Origin: Dicaeum eximium
Taxonomy: Eukaryota > Chordata > Aves > Passeriformes > Dicaeidae
Length of the DNA stretch: 64,000 nt
Reading direction: 5' to 3'
Assembly (NCBI GenBank): GCA_013396995.1
Contig: VWZP01002847.1
Span: 124,001-188,000, forward strand
The notes under the pieces are model-generated. The model was not told the DNA's origin. It ran no database searches and worked only from the letters and a program-made list of their open reading frames with translations. Position numbers and translations under genes: made by a program. Of the stretch, positions 22,250-35,166 are shown piece by piece (the first letter of the stretch is position 1; each line of letters starts with the position of its first letter).

Positions 22250-25200
22250 ACCTGATGTTACCCTGGAGTTTTCATTTACCCCAAAATGTAAGTTACAATT
22301 AGCAAAATACACTTCAAGACCCAGTTCCATGAAAAATGCCAATGAGATTCAGTTACTGTTCTCTGTAATATGCTCACCACCCTGATGCTGCCTGTTCACA
22401 TGGGTTGAAGCCAGCTCCAGTCCATTGATGTCTGTGTTTTGTGCCTTAACTAACTTGACTGGGACAAGTTGTTCAGTGTTGCACTGTCATAATATTTTAA
22501 AGGTGTTCAAGCGGAATCAAAATCGTGTTGTCATGTTGGCAGTTTTCTATAATGCATCTAAATCCATGCCTTGGTAGCAGGCCATAATTTTATCAACAAA
22601 TTGAAAAAAAATTGTATTTTCAGCTGTATTTAATTTCTTCCCCCTATTAGAGAAACTACTCTTTAGAGAACCCAAACAAATTTTCAGCCATTTTTGATAA
22701 TTTTGAATAAAGTGACCAAAGACACTACAGTGAATTTCATTATTAAATTTGAGCTGGCTTGTCTGAAAAGGTTTAAGATGCACATCTACATCAGTCCAGA
22801 CTGAAAACAGTGGAAGTAATTAAATTAGGTTCTTTCTTTGGCTGTTGAGCTTCCTGTTCAACTATAAAATTGTTGAAACTAATTAATATGGCACAATCAT
22901 TGATTATAAAAATAACATATTTCTGAAATATGAGTTATAAATATAATTGTATTTTAATGAAAATTGATATGCCAGTTCTTAGGTCTTAAATGAAATATGA
23001 TTCCTTATCGTGCAAATACCCTGGAGCAAGGGAATGTTGTGAATTACAGAAAGCTCTGTCGTAGTCTGTGACAAAAGGGAATAAATCATAATTAATAATC
23101 TCTAGACTCCATAGAGCTTTTTATTTTCAAAGCATCATTAGAAAAAGAAACAAGATGGGAGACTCAAAAGAAAACCCAGAGGACTTGTAAGAGGAAAAGA
23201 AAGTGAATTGAAGATTAATATTGTCAATTTTAAAACAAAAGAAAAGTTGGATAGACAATTATTAGCTGGCATCTACCACTGAAGGAAGAGTTTAATCTCT
23301 AAGACTGACAATTTAAAAGGGCACAAGAGATCTGTAGTCATACAGTCATGTTATAATTTTCTCTTAAATTCAAAAGAGCTATGAAATTTGCTAAGGAATA
23401 CATGGAGTACCCGGTTCAGTTTGGTGAAATAGAGTAAGATCTGCTTAGCAACACACATATATCTGAGAACAAATTCTGTTTCTCTTGGGGAAGGCCAAGG
23501 TAAAGCTTTTCTGTTCTAAATAGGAAGATATTGCACTCTACTGCCTGGCAGAAACAAGCTCAAACTTCCATTGTAAGCTTTTGGATAGTCTGCAATCATG
23601 AATTAAGACGATGAGGTAATCAGTTTATGGCTGGTTATACCCTGGAAATTAATGAGGGATTTATCTCAAAGTCTATGGAAAAACGTATGTTTTCAGTGAC
23701 TTCAGTGAGGTGTGAGTGTTTCAGAGGTGAACCATGGTTTGTAACACATGATATTTTGTGCTATTTTTAGCCTTCAAACACACTTCTGTTTAGAAACAAG
23801 GAAGACAAGAGGGGACAATTGTGATATGACTGGTGTACATGCACCAGGTTTGACTAATACAAATAGCTGAAGGGTCCTCAAGGGCCTTAAAAGCACTGCC
23901 AGGTTCACCAACAGATCTTTTCAATTACATGTCACGCTGTGACTTGACTGTAATGCCATTAGGTATACCTAATATACATTAGGATTTTAATCCGATTTGC
24001 TGCCACTGAAGACTTCATGCATTGTCCTTCATCTCTGCTTTCTGAAAGCTCTGACAGCCTGGGTGAAGCCAGCTTTCCCAACCTATTTTTAACACAGCTG
24101 CTTCTCTTGCTGAGCTTATAAATTTATTAATAGAGTTCAGTTCTTTCAGGCTTTACATGTTAATGCAAAATGAGACTTATGCAATCAAAAATCTCAGTTG
24201 TCAAGTGGCTAAAACCCAGGTAGTGACAAGGGGTGGTCTGGTTATGGTGTGATAGCTGTCATAGCTGCATTAAACTAGTAATATCTGCAATTAAGTTGTG
24301 AAATCCATCTCCCTGTTTTAACACTCTAACAGGCACACTCTGTCTGTAGTGGATGTAGCAGGAGAAAATGAAAGGCAGATAATGGTCTGTGTATTACAGA
24401 AGTATTTTGGAGATTTTCTGAGGAAATATTGCAGATGCTTTATTCTGCTGTTAATCCCATGCTTTGGTTATGTCATATCTCTGTGCATCATAGAATAATG
24501 AGTCCAGCTTGTCTGTAGTACATCTATTGAGTATTTACACACTCTCCAGCACCCAAAAAGCATATCCCTATTTATTAAATCTCCTAAGGTTAACATTAGC
24601 CTCCATTTCATCAACAGCACCAGCCTCTACAAATACGTTTTCAGTCTAGCCACCAGCTTTATCCTGGCTGCTTTTGTACTGGGGTGGAGAAGAGATACCT
24701 TGAGGGTGTCTACAAGTCTTTCTCAATTTTCCTATAAACAGCTCTACTTGAACAGTCACCCTTGTTATGTTGCACACAAATCTTGATATCTAGAATAAGC
24801 TGCAGCTGTTTTGCAAGGTATTTGTCATGGAAATTTGTCTTTTTTTTCCTCTGCAATATTTGACTGCTGTTATCATTATCTGGTTGGAATCAACTTATTA
24901 AAAGGTTTAGGGGATAGGATCCATTTCTTTCTTTTTGTGAGATCATAGTTCATGAATTAAATTTTCTGCAAGCCAAAGCAGCAGGAATTTTATCAGCAAT
25001 GACTGAGAAAATGAAAAGATGCAGTTGTTTGGTTTCACCTTTAGAATTGCAGCCAATTTAATTCTGATGTGGAAAATATCTCTCTTTTTCTAGTTTGATT
25101 TTGGTTTTCAGTATCCTATTTGTAGTGGCTAAGCATTCTCAGCAGTGATGGGGCCTCAGAGTATGAGAGAGATGTCCTGCCTGTTAAAGGCAGACAAAGC

Positions 25201-26658
25201 CAAACACATACCATTGCTTAGTGATGGTCGGGGCTCTTGAGTCTTACAGAAATGGTTTAAGGTCTCTTCTAGCTTGTTGTAGCTGGTGTAGTACCCTATG
25301 GACTTTATTTAAGTAACTGTCATTTATAAGAAAACACTCATAGCCACCAAATTATGTCTTCAGAAGCTTTTGAGCTTTTTTAACTTGGTGTTTCCTGTTG
25401 GTCTTCAGTTTTCATATTTTACTGAGAAGGAAGATAGATCAATTATATTTAGGCTTTTAGACAGATCAATTATGATTTAGGCTTTTCAGAACTTCTTATT
25501 TTATTCTTGGCTCTCTCTGAACTTCTGTCACTGACAGCACTGAGGCTGGAGTTTGTGTGCAAGCACTCCTAGTGTTTTGATCTCTAACCCCTGCTCTCTT
25601 TCCTTTGGAGCAGAAAAAATAGTGCTTTAAATTCATATATGAGTTATGTTCTGTTCCACCACCATGAGTAAAGCAGAAAAATAACCCTAAAAACATTGCT
25701 TAATCTGTTGAGAAGATAAACTTGCATAATGGCAGGAAGCTGTTCAGCAAAGAGATGAAACATCAGAGAAATTTTTTAATTTGGTTTTCCCATCATCTTA
25801 ATATAATAAGCAAAGCAATTTTGTACAGCAGGTCAAACAGTCTACAAATGCAATTTATCAGTAGCAGAGGGATATGGCAAGAAATTGTAGCATAGGGGCT
25901 CTTTTTGCATTTCAGGAAAGGGACTGCTGCAAAGCCCTTCTTCCTTTTGCTCTCTGGTCTTGCCTGAGTACTCAATTTAGGATTGCAGGTGGAACTAAAT
26001 TCTCATTTTGTATGCTTGTTAGAAAAACCATGTTATTCTCATTATTCTTTAATCTGTGTCTCTTTAAAAAGGGTGGATGAACTCTTTATGTCAATCTAAC
26101 ATATTTAGCTACTCAGTGTTGCTAGCAGCATTATTCTAGGAATCCTCCAGGCTAAGAAACTGTTAAAGTCATAGGACCTAAGTATTGGATCAAAAAGGCA
26201 TTTAGAAAGTCACTTTTAATATCCTAATTAATGTAAGCTTGTTCCAGAATTATCTGGTTCCCTCTGATTATAGTTTCTGCACAATATGAGATCATTAACC
26301 ACAGCAACAACAAAATCATGTTAAATACCATCCAGTAGTCCATAACCATGTTACTTGTGGAATTAAAACCCCCAAACATTTCTTTCCAAGCTTTTTGTGC
26401 CCTGGTGCTCTGGTGCTAACAATGATGCTAAAGGTCACTTGGCATGAATCTCTTCAGTGCTTTGTGTCAGCAACCAGTCAAATCCCGTGTTTGCTTTGGT
26501 GAAACTTACCATTCAGACCTGCTCTGGGGTAAAGAACGTAGATGTCACAGGCAGATGGTCTCCAAATCACCTCTCTTCAGCCTCTGAAAACCTTCTCAGC
26601 AGATTTATTACTGTGGCACAAAAAAGGGATTTAGAGCTGAACAGAGTCAAGTGCTGCA

Positions 26659-26704
26659 CTGGATGAAGATCTAAGAGGATGAAGATCTAAGGAGATGAAG
26701 AGCC
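26659..26704. repeat. Short tandem repeat, 16-bp unit
   Basis: The unit gaggatgaagatctaa occurs twice and a degraded third copy follows (ggagatgaagagcc). Confidence 0.8.
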
Positions 26705-27216
26705 AGGCTTTTTTTCACAGATGTGTGGGCAGGGCTCAGCTTTGCTGACTCTTAGTGATGATGAGGAGCAGCAGGTGAAGGAAGTGATGTGTACTGACAG
26801 CTTTATGCTTTCTTCCCTCAGACCATGCCTGTCAGGAGGGACATGTGGCCAGGTCCAAGCCATCCCCCACCCTGGTACTGCTGTGAAGGCACAGTACCCC
26901 ACCTGTCCTCATGCATGGTCCCAGCTCTGCCAGCAGTGGAGGCCAACTCAGTGTCCTTGCCTTGGGACTGACTTCTGGGTAAGTTTTTTGTTCCCCTTCA
27001 AGTTATGTCAAACTGTTTACACTACACATGTGGCAGTGTGGTATGAAATGTTTTACTACTAAGCTGAGGGCATGGAAAGCAAGCAGTGAAATTGATAATT
27101 TCGATCTTGAAGGCAGGATTTAAAAGTCACCAGTGGAACGCCTTCCACTTTTATTTTTTCTGGGATTATCTGTGTACCAAATTAACCAGAAAGATAGACT
27201 GTGGGGAAGGAGTTAC

Positions 27217-27379
27217 CTTCCCACTGCTTTTCAGCTAGACCGGGTGAAAAGCAGGCTGTTTCAAGAACTTCAATTTTGCCAACAATAATTTTGCTATCTC
27301 CAAAGAGCTCCACACAGGTGTCTGCCAAACATTTATATCTGTCCTGGTAAACTATTGGTTCAAGTGTTTTTATGTGGAA
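27217..27379 (-). other. Candidate coding exon remnant (minus strand), unidentified
   Basis: On the minus strand this 163-bp piece is open throughout. It follows a usable acceptor (ttctgtgtactacaag, ending at 27380) and ends at a strong donor (GAAG|gtaact at 27217/27216). The translation has balanced composition, with segments such as DRYKCLADTCVELFGD and KIEVLETACFSPG. I do not recognise a family. Without splicing the frame continues for 11 more codons to a stop, so a chance frame is equally possible. No partner exon in matching phase can be shown. Confidence 0.2.
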
Positions 27380-28222
27380 CTTGTAGTACACAGAAGAATG
27401 CAAGTGCAAGCTTACTGCAAAGTGAAAACCACCGGTTCAGCAGATGCAAGCACTCTTTCCCAGGCATTGTGAGCATGCAGATTTTCAAACTGCATGGGAA
27501 ATGGCCAGAGTCATAAAACCTTGGCAATGCTAATCTGGTCGTGATGAGTCATTGCTTGTTGGTAATGGAATTCTTTAAAGAAAAGAGTGAGTCATCTTGT
27601 GCAGTACCAAGCAGGAATTGAATTGCCTCTGGGCATAGAATTACAGGAAAGTAAAGCCAGGGAAATCCTTTTAGTGCTGCAGTAAAAGCACACAGATTAC
27701 AGGTGCTGATGCTAAATTGATCAGTCAAAGAGAACAGGAGAGACATGTGACTCCTAGTGCTAGCCAGCAGAAGAATTTTAGCTAGAATGTCCTAGATGAC
27801 CGCTCAGTAGAAAATTATATATGCTTTTTTGCTATCCTGGTTTTGACATGGGAATCTTGTCCAAGTTTGCCAGAATTATCTGAAAGCAGTCTTTGTGATA
27901 GCACAAAATCTCATCTCAAAGCATTTTTAAATAGTTCTAAATTCAGTATTTAAAGAAAGTGCCCAGAGTGGAGAATTTTCTGGCAGGAAATCACCGCCCA
28001 GGGTCTGGAACACAGGGAAGAACACCTGAGCAGCTTAAAAGCTACCTTTTTGTCTTCTTCATCTGGAGTTGCTATGAGAACTGCACAGTCTCCTTGTGTA
28101 AATTAACACCTGCATAGTGCCTTAATGATTTCAGGGCTGCCTGAAATTTGCATAATGCTGCAGATTGAAAGTTGTGTCTTGTATCCTCAGTGCCTTGTCT
28201 CGTGACAGTGAAATGTGCTTGT
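27380..28222. other. Unique noncoding DNA
   Basis: Nothing is recognised between the candidate exon remnant and the CR1 tail. Confidence 0.5.
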
Positions 28223-28430
28223 TTCACAGAATCACATAAGGGTTGAGGTTAGAAAACCATCTAGAGATTCTGAATCCAGGCTTACTACTAAAGTAAGGAT
28301 CAATTAGAGCAGGTTGCTCAGGGATGTGTCCAGCTCAGTCATGAGCATCTTCAAGATGAAGATTTCACGACTTCTCTGGCCAGCCTTTTCCAGCATTTGA
28401 TCACATTCCAAGTAACTAAGTTTTTCTTTA
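28223..28430 (-). mobile_element. CR1 LINE 3' end fragment
   Basis: The inverted CR1 3' UTR is visible: cacagaatcacataagggttgaggtt, gagcaggttgctcaggg, gtccagctcagtcatgagcatcttcaag and, further on, taagtttttctt. This is the subfamily type whose tail reads ...aacctcaacc..attctgtgattctgtg. It is heavily mutated and 5'-truncated to about 200 bp. Confidence 0.75.
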
Positions 28431-30899
28431 GTTTTCTTTTTATGACTTTTTTTCTCAGACTTGATGTATATAATTCATGCATAGCTAGACTGGAGTCCCA
28501 AAAGTGTTGCAGATGCATTACTCATCAGCAATAAAGGACTGGTGTTCTTCTGTGCCTTGCTCAACCATTACAACCATCACCTCTATAGGGTGTATACCTG
28601 CTTAGGGTATAATTCATCAGAGGGGTTTCATCATCTCACAGCAGGTTGTTGCTGTGAGAGTTGCCAACACTGTGCCACTATCTATCAGGCAGCCTGACCT
28701 GTGCCATGAAGCATTTCTGTGACTGCAGCAGTGCCATTGCTGCTGCTAAAAGTAATACCTGATAATGTGGAAGGAGCTGATTTGCTGTGGGAGGGTTCAT
28801 GTGACTCTGGGGCTTGGCACTTCCCACAGTCTGCTCAGCACAGTGTCTCAAGTGTACCTGATTTCTCAGTTCATCTCTGACTCCTGCAGCATGGGAGTGC
28901 CCATGAAATAAAACTCATGCTGCTTTTCTCAGGCCTGGCCTTTCTCTAGAGTAAACTAAGGGCTAAGGGCAGGTGTGCTTTTTCTTCAGTCTTTGTCACA
29001 GTGATAAAGCGTAAATATACTTTCATTTTTAGGCCACTTTTTGAGGGATGTACTGCATTCCAGCTAATAATGTTCCTATCTGTTCTCAAGCTTCTGGCTT
29101 TGGCAGCCTGTTGGTTCAGATTGGTAACACATCCATCCCAGGTCTGGCCAGGAGGACCCCAAATCCTGATAAGAGCAGAGAACTATTACCCTTCACATCA
29201 AATACTGGAATGACAGATCCCCAAACATGGGTCATACCAGAACCTTCTTTCAGTGCGTTATTATTTCTTTTGGTAACAGTGGCAAATCATCAAAATTTTA
29301 TAAGGAGACATAGTACACAGTCAGTTTGGAAAAAAGCAAATTTTCCAAAATTCTGGTAGCTGTACTAACCAGCACATTTCATGCCCAGTTTATGCCACCA
29401 AACTGAAATGGCAAATGTTGCCTGGCAATTTGTATCATTGTGCTCACAGCATTTTTCATTCTCTCTTCCAGGTTTCTCATTTCTGTGACGTCTTCAGGAG
29501 AAGTTAGTGCTGCTGAGACATACAAGCAAACTGAACCTTCCCTGATCTTCTCCAAGTCTGTGATAAGGAAAATGGATGTGAAGTGTGTAATAAACTTGGG
29601 GCTCATTAGATAATCCTTGACCAGCTGGCCTGGCTGCCTTCTGAACTGAGAGAAACACAGGTTTCAAAGCAGGACATGAAGGCATCTAAGCCATGTATGT
29701 GAAATTGTGTGGAATATTTCCCTAGTGGGTAAATTTGTAGGTTAGATGTTTTGAGACACATTTAGACTGACTTCTGTAATGTATGTAATCTGTCTAATAT
29801 CATATCTTAGTCCCTTTGGATCATGATGACTCTTTTAGAGTCTGTAGGAGAATACTAGTTCAATAGACTTATGAAACTACTTGTTTGACTGTGGTTTTCT
29901 GATTATATTCACCATCTGAGTACTCCACCCAAAATCTGAACTTCTGGTTCAGATTTATGGTTTCCATGTGTGTGCATGCACATGTGTATGATCTGTTTTC
30001 ATCCAATATCAGGTTTTTCAGATCCCTGTGGAGAATTTCCAGCAACACTGATAAGAAGGCAGAATATGAAAATTATTTATAAAACGTGCTAATACTAGGC
30101 TTGAGAATACTTGTGCCATTGTGTGAACACAATGAAGAATATTGGAGTGGCTTCTGTATTTGTTGTTACAGAAGGGAGAAAAGCCTGGACAACATCAGTA
30201 GTTGATGGTACTTTAGGTATCAGTTCAGAAAAAGACACACTGATGGTGCTAGAGGTTTGCTGCCTATGCTGCTGCACAGCAGGTGCCTGAGCATAAAAAT
30301 ATTCAAAGATGTGTCCAAAGATGGTCCTTGTTTCCAGCATTAGCAACAGATGAGACTCATAATCCTTCTCATTTCCTGTCAGCTTTTCAAAAGCACTGGT
30401 GAGGAGTATTGATGCAGAATGTCCAGGCTGTGGGGTTCAGAACATGGAACCTCAGGGCCAGCTTTTTGACTGCTAAATGGGAACAGTGACTTTTCTCCCA
30501 CCATATCTGACCGTTTATGCTGGAAGACAAAAGCTGTTTTGTATTACATATATCATGTGCAAGCTGGTGGAAAGACGCTACTTCTGAAATTATTCTTTAG
30601 TAGTTTCTGTATTGGCTATCTTTTGCCATTATTTGGGAAAGGGCAGGAGGACAGAGGGAAGAGAAGCACAGGCAATCTCTCTCTGTACCATTTCATCATT
30701 CACAACATGATGATCAATCTGAACAACTGGTAACATGGTTGCCACTGTCAAATACTGAGTATGTGACATTTTGTTTTCTTTTGCTATGCCTACTGGATGG
30801 CTTTGTTGCTACATGCATGTCATCTTCTTTTGATTCACTTTCCAAGTAGGAATTGGAGCTGCATGTTTGTCATCTGCTTCTGGAAGTTTAAAAGCATTA

Positions 30900-30902
<3 letters not shown>
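28431..30902. other. Unique noncoding DNA
   Basis: No gene is recognised except the weak candidate at 29379-29557. A minus-strand frame at 30095-30346 is Ser/Thr-rich but has no supporting signal. Confidence 0.5.
29379..29557 (-). other. Candidate terminal coding exon remnant (minus strand), unidentified
   Basis: On the minus strand a very good acceptor (tccattttccttatcacag, AG at 29559-29558) is followed by a frame of 59 codons including the TGA stop at 29379. It has a plausible, charged composition with segments such as LEKIREGSVCLYVSAAL and MRNLEERMKNAVSTMI. I know no family for it, and I see no AATAAA on the minus strand just downstream. It may be a real last exon, a decayed exon or chance. 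It does not connect visibly to the candidate at 27217-27379. Confidence 0.2.

Positions 30903-30931
<29 letters not shown>
30903..30931. repeat. T29 homopolymer
   Basis: This is an uninterrupted run of 29 T. Read on the minus strand it is A29, which could be a retrocopy tail. However, no AATAAA lies just upstream of it on that strand and no target-site repeat is seen. A second T8 run lies 20 bp away. Confidence 0.95.
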
Positions 30932-30935
<4 letters not shown>

Positions 30936-31878
30936 GCCAGTTGCCTCATTTTTTTTTCTTGTCTTTAAGTGTCCCTGTGCTTGCCTGGATTCCCTCTGGG
31001 ATTTGGAGCAGCAGCAGCAGTGCTGATCTGCTGACTAACAGGTTCCTGAGAGCTCTGTAATTCTTGTTGGTCTTGTTTGGCTTTGCTTTGTAAGTAGAGG
31101 AGTATATGTACACTGGTGTCATAAGCACAACTGAAGTTTCTGTCCTCTGCTGTGCTTCTGCAAAGAGCTGCATGTCCCAGCAGATGGAGTAAGATAAACA
31201 GCAAATTCACAGCCATTGATGTGTGCTGGCTGCCATCACAATCTGAATGCAAACTGGGTGTCATACTGCTGACAGGATATATATAGGCTGTAGTCAGCTG
31301 ATTGGAAGGGCCAGATACTTGCCCCTGCTTTGCAGTTCTGTGAGTTAGTGTTAACTGGGATGGCAGATGTCTCAGAAGTAAATTACCAGTAACACTCAAA
31401 TGGAAATCATGTACTTCCCCAAGCATCCTATAGTCTACAAAGAGAGATAAATCAGGGAGGGATGTCAGTAGTTCTTAGGGAATTAGTTATTCAGTCTTTT
31501 ATGAAAGAAAAAAAAAAGATTTTTTTCCCATAATTCAACATAGTTTCATATAAAACAAAAACAATGTCACAAAGAGAAACCCTGTATTATTCAAAAGCCC
31601 ATAATTCTGCAGAACATTTTGCAAACATGAACAACAAACCTTGGGTGGCCTGCACAGTCAAAAATGCATGTATTTTCATTTGCCAGGAGCAGGAGTATGC
31701 CAAGAACTGAGTCAGAAATCACCCCCAGGAAGTTTGTTTTTGAAAATAGGCAGGTTGTATTAGGATGCATGGTGAGCCTGTGGGAGTAAGAGGCTACCCA
31801 CGTGCCATGAGTTTGAATGTCATTGTTGTGCTTGCTTAGGCTTGTAGATTGTGACAGGGCCCTTGAAAATGCCAGAGA

Positions 31879-31946
<68 letters not shown>
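31879..31946. repeat. (AAT)n trinucleotide microsatellite, about 22 units
   Basis: Pure AAT/TAA repeat over 68 bp with no interruption, so it is probably length-variable. Confidence 0.97.
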
Positions 31947-31949
<3 letters not shown>

Positions 31950-32571
31950 GACATCTAGAGATCTAATCCATGTTTATTTTCTTTTGCTTTTCAATTGTTT
32001 TTTGTTTTTTCCTTTTTATATATAGTTCCTGCTTCTATGAGTAAACAAGGAAAACTGGAAGCTTTCCTGTTTGGAAACTCCCACATCTTCTGCTATATTG
32101 ATATTCATGTTCCTGGTGCTGTGTTTTATTACCTCTGCATAAGATTATGCTGCTTTCTTTCCCTTGATAAACTACTGCTTTTTTTCCCCTGTCTTTTTTA
32201 CTACAGTTTGGGCTTTATTCAGTGACTGAGATCATAAATGTATGTGCTTGTATTTTAACTGTTAGCAGCCGTCTTGCAAGTATCGTGAGTTAAAAACATG
32301 TTCAGGTGTTTTTTACAGGACTTCTGACATGAAGCAATAATATAATGCTGTTGAATAAACTGCCCATGCAGAATGCTAGAAGGTGAAACTTGTACTGGAA
32401 CTACAATATTGTATGTCAGCTTCTGATAAAACTGTATAAAAATGATCATTTTCAAGGTACATTTATCCTACAGAGTCATTCACAATCCTATCCCTGAAAA
32501 ACAAACAATAAAACAAAAAAAATCCCCCTCCAAAAAACCCTACCATGTTCAAACTATGCACATTACTTAAT

Positions 32572-32634
32572 CTATATACATATATATGTATGTGTGTGTA
32601 TATATATCTATTTATGTATGTATGTATGTATATG
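32572..32634. repeat. TA / TG / TATG compound microsatellite
   Basis: Short TA tracts, (TG)4 and (TATG)4 lie together over about 60 bp. Confidence 0.92.
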
Positions 32635-33606
32635 ATAAGATTATGTAACTGCTGTTTCTTTCCCTTCCTATTTTAGTTTCTCAGCATGGCTGCAGTTGTC
32701 TACAGAGATAATTGGAATATTTTTGCTCCTGTTGCCCTAAAGAAGGAGGGCAGGAATGTTGTTGCTGTTTCACAGACTCACAGATGAAGATAAAAGAGGT
32801 CAAGTGGATTTTCTCAAGGTCACACAATGACATCTGCAGCATAGCTGTGATTTGAAGCCAAATGTCCTGAACCACAGAATTTAGACTATTAAAAAATCAG
32901 AATATATTGGATGTAACAACCATGAAGACACCCAAATCATATGCACAGTTTTTATGTCCTTCCCCCTCCTCACCCACTCCAACATAACAGCAAATTGTGT
33001 GCTTTGTTTAAACACTGCTCCAGCAATATAATAGCTCTTTATCATTGCAGTTTTCAAAACTTGATTGGACTGCTCACCTAGTCCCAAATTTGTTGGCATG
33101 GGAATACTGCACAGGAACAGCAACTTTCAAAAGAATATTTATTTTGAAGTAGATATGTGACTCATTATTTCTTTCTTTAAATCAGCTGGGTAATAAAAGC
33201 TAAGACATTCAGGTCTGGTCCTGAAAGGAAGGATTCCAGCTCTTTCTCAATTTCTATCTTTAAAACATACCTTTGGTGAGCTACTTTTAGAAAAAGTTTA
33301 ATTTATCATGCCCACAACCTGCCATTATGTGCAGTAGTGATCTATTTTTTGTGTGTGCTCTCCCTGCTCTTGTTTGGCTTTTTTCCTTCAAACAGCTAGC
33401 ATATTTGGACAAAACAACTTTTCCTGCTATCCTATGTAGCCTTTAGGCTTTGGGAGCCTATTGAAATACAAACCAGAAGCAGGCAGTTGCATCCTAAATG
33501 CCCCTTGCCTTTTCCCCAGTAAGTGGAGTTGTTTCCACTGGCTTAAATCAGCACATAAGCCTGAGAGGCTGCCAGATCTCTGCAGAGACTGCGTGGTTCC
33601 GCTTAC

Positions 33607-34208
33607 CACGTTTTGGGGTAGTTCTCTTCTGATAGCTTAAATAACCTGATTTTCTGACAGTTTGGTCTGTCTACTTTAGCACTCAGCTCCTGCATTTTAA
33701 CCTTGTCAGGGCTATCCTCTATCTCTTGTGTGTTGATTAGTTGAGAAACTGGAGCTAGGTTAGTTCTGGTGTGCAGAACTGTAACAGCTTTCCCCCGCAC
33801 CTGGCACTTTCTGTTCCCATTGACAAATCTCAGCTCCAGAAACACTCCGCGTTTTTTCTTTTCTATTCCTTTTCTTTTTGTCCTTTTCATTTTTGGCAGC
33901 TTGGGCTGCTTCTGAGCAGTTTTCATTTAGGGTCATATATCTGCTGACTGCAAAGATTCTGCTGATTTCTGCTGCTTCCATGACTCATTTTGTCCCTTGT
34001 AAACAGCCGGTGCTAGGCTCTCTTGGAAAACTTCACCACAGTGGATGACTCGGGCAAAAGATATAAGGATGTATAACTTTGAGCTCTGGAGGCCATAGTA
34101 CTCAGTGAAGCCTTCTAGACTCAGTAGCTTCCCGTCTTCACTCACAGAAGGAAAATCAGAGAGAAACATTATGTATAGTGGATTCCCTTGGTTCCTAAGC
34201 ATTCATTT
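33607..34208 (-). pseudogene. Candidate decayed exon (minus strand), unidentified
   Basis: On the minus strand one reading frame runs about 200 codons between an acceptor-like ttcttcctcacag (AG at 34210-34209) and a good donor (acgtg|gtaagc at 33607/33606). A second possible acceptor (gattttccttctgtgag) lies about 60 bp in. The frame is broken only by a TGA at the very start (34206-34204) and a TGA and TAA two codons apart near 33933-33927. Both halves look protein-like: the first contains GFTEYYGLQSSKLYILISF, and the second is Lys/Arg-rich and then contains GVFLELRFVNGNRKCQV. I do not recognise a family. A pseudogene exon is one reading; two chance frames in register is the other. Confidence 0.22.
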
Positions 34209-34881
34209 CTGTGAGGAAGAAAATTGTTCTGAGATAGGAGGATTTGCAGTCCTGAGTTAATGTGAAGTAAGGCAGTCTACCAGTGCAGTGCCAGGACATT
34301 AGTGATTTATTTCACCTGGACTGGCCTCATTGGTCTGTTTTGAGAAAGTCACTGTATTGCACTATTATGCTTCCATTGATATGGAAGAAGAGATGTCATT
34401 TAAAACCCTCTTGGTGGCCAGTCAGACAGGGGTGTCTGGGACTGGGAATCTCCCCTCATTACAGTGTTCCTTTGCCCTACTACACAAGTGTTCAAAGTAG
34501 AGGTTTGAAAAGGTGTCTGTAAATAAGCAGTTTGGCACAACCATGCCAGGCTTTAGTGTTTTCTGCAAAAGTACATGCTAAGTCCCCTTAAATATCATTT
34601 CTGTGCTGAGTTGTCTTGATTTCATCTGCTATTTAGGATACTTCTGTAAGAGCACCTGATTGTTAGCTTTGCTGTTCAATCTTTGCTCAGGACTCTCCTA
34701 AAGTTAACACCTTTTACACCTTTCCCCCATCCAAGCTTTGGACAGAACAGTATACGAGATTTAGCTCAAGCCTTTCCACTAAGCAGGTACATAAGAGACC
34801 TCCCTACACAGTAAAAGGAGCTGAGATTTCAGTCATGTGGTTTGTGGGAGCAGTAGGGGACGCAATGTGTTATTTAAATGT
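34209..34881. other. Unique noncoding DNA
   Basis: Nothing is recognised. Confidence 0.5.
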
Positions 34882-35166
34882 ACTTCTGACAGGAGAGAAA
34901 ATGGCCTCAAGTGGCAGCAAGGGAGGTTTAGGTTAGATACTAGAAAAAATTTCTTCCGTGAAGAGTGATCAGGCATTGGAACATGCTCCTCAGGGAAGGT
35001 GGTGGAATTACCATCCTTGGAGCTATGTAAAAAACATGCAGATGTGGTGCCTAGGGACACAGTTTACATAGTGGACATGGTAATGCTAGGTTAATTGTTG
35101 GACTTGATATCTTCGTGGTATTTTCCAGCCCTAATGATACTACAATTCTATGGTGCTGTGATTCCA
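34882..35166 (+). mobile_element. CR1 LINE 3' fragment
   Basis: Plus-oriented CR1 3' region: gagaaaatggcctcaag, ggaggtttaggttagata, aaaaaatttcttccgtgaag, cattggaacatgctcctcag, ggttaattgttggacttgat and the terminal ctacaattctatg. It is 5'-truncated to about 285 bp with scattered substitutions. Confidence 0.9.

Larger units (their letters stand above)
18451..27216. other. Unique noncoding DNA
   Basis: This long interval holds no recognised gene, RNA or mobile element. Composition varies: 19090-19330 and 20920-21230 are richer in G+C, while 22860-22990 is very AT-rich. Small local features are a 10-bp-stem hairpin at 22224-22249 and a short tandem repeat at 26659-26704. Open frames are short and overlapping. 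Confidence 0.55.
30932..33606. other. Unique noncoding DNA with microsatellites
   Basis: The interval contains the AAT repeat at 31879-31946 and a TA/TG repeat at 32572-32634. A minus-strand frame of 153 codons (30965-31426) ends beside the T29 tract; I could not support it as a gene. Confidence 0.5.
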
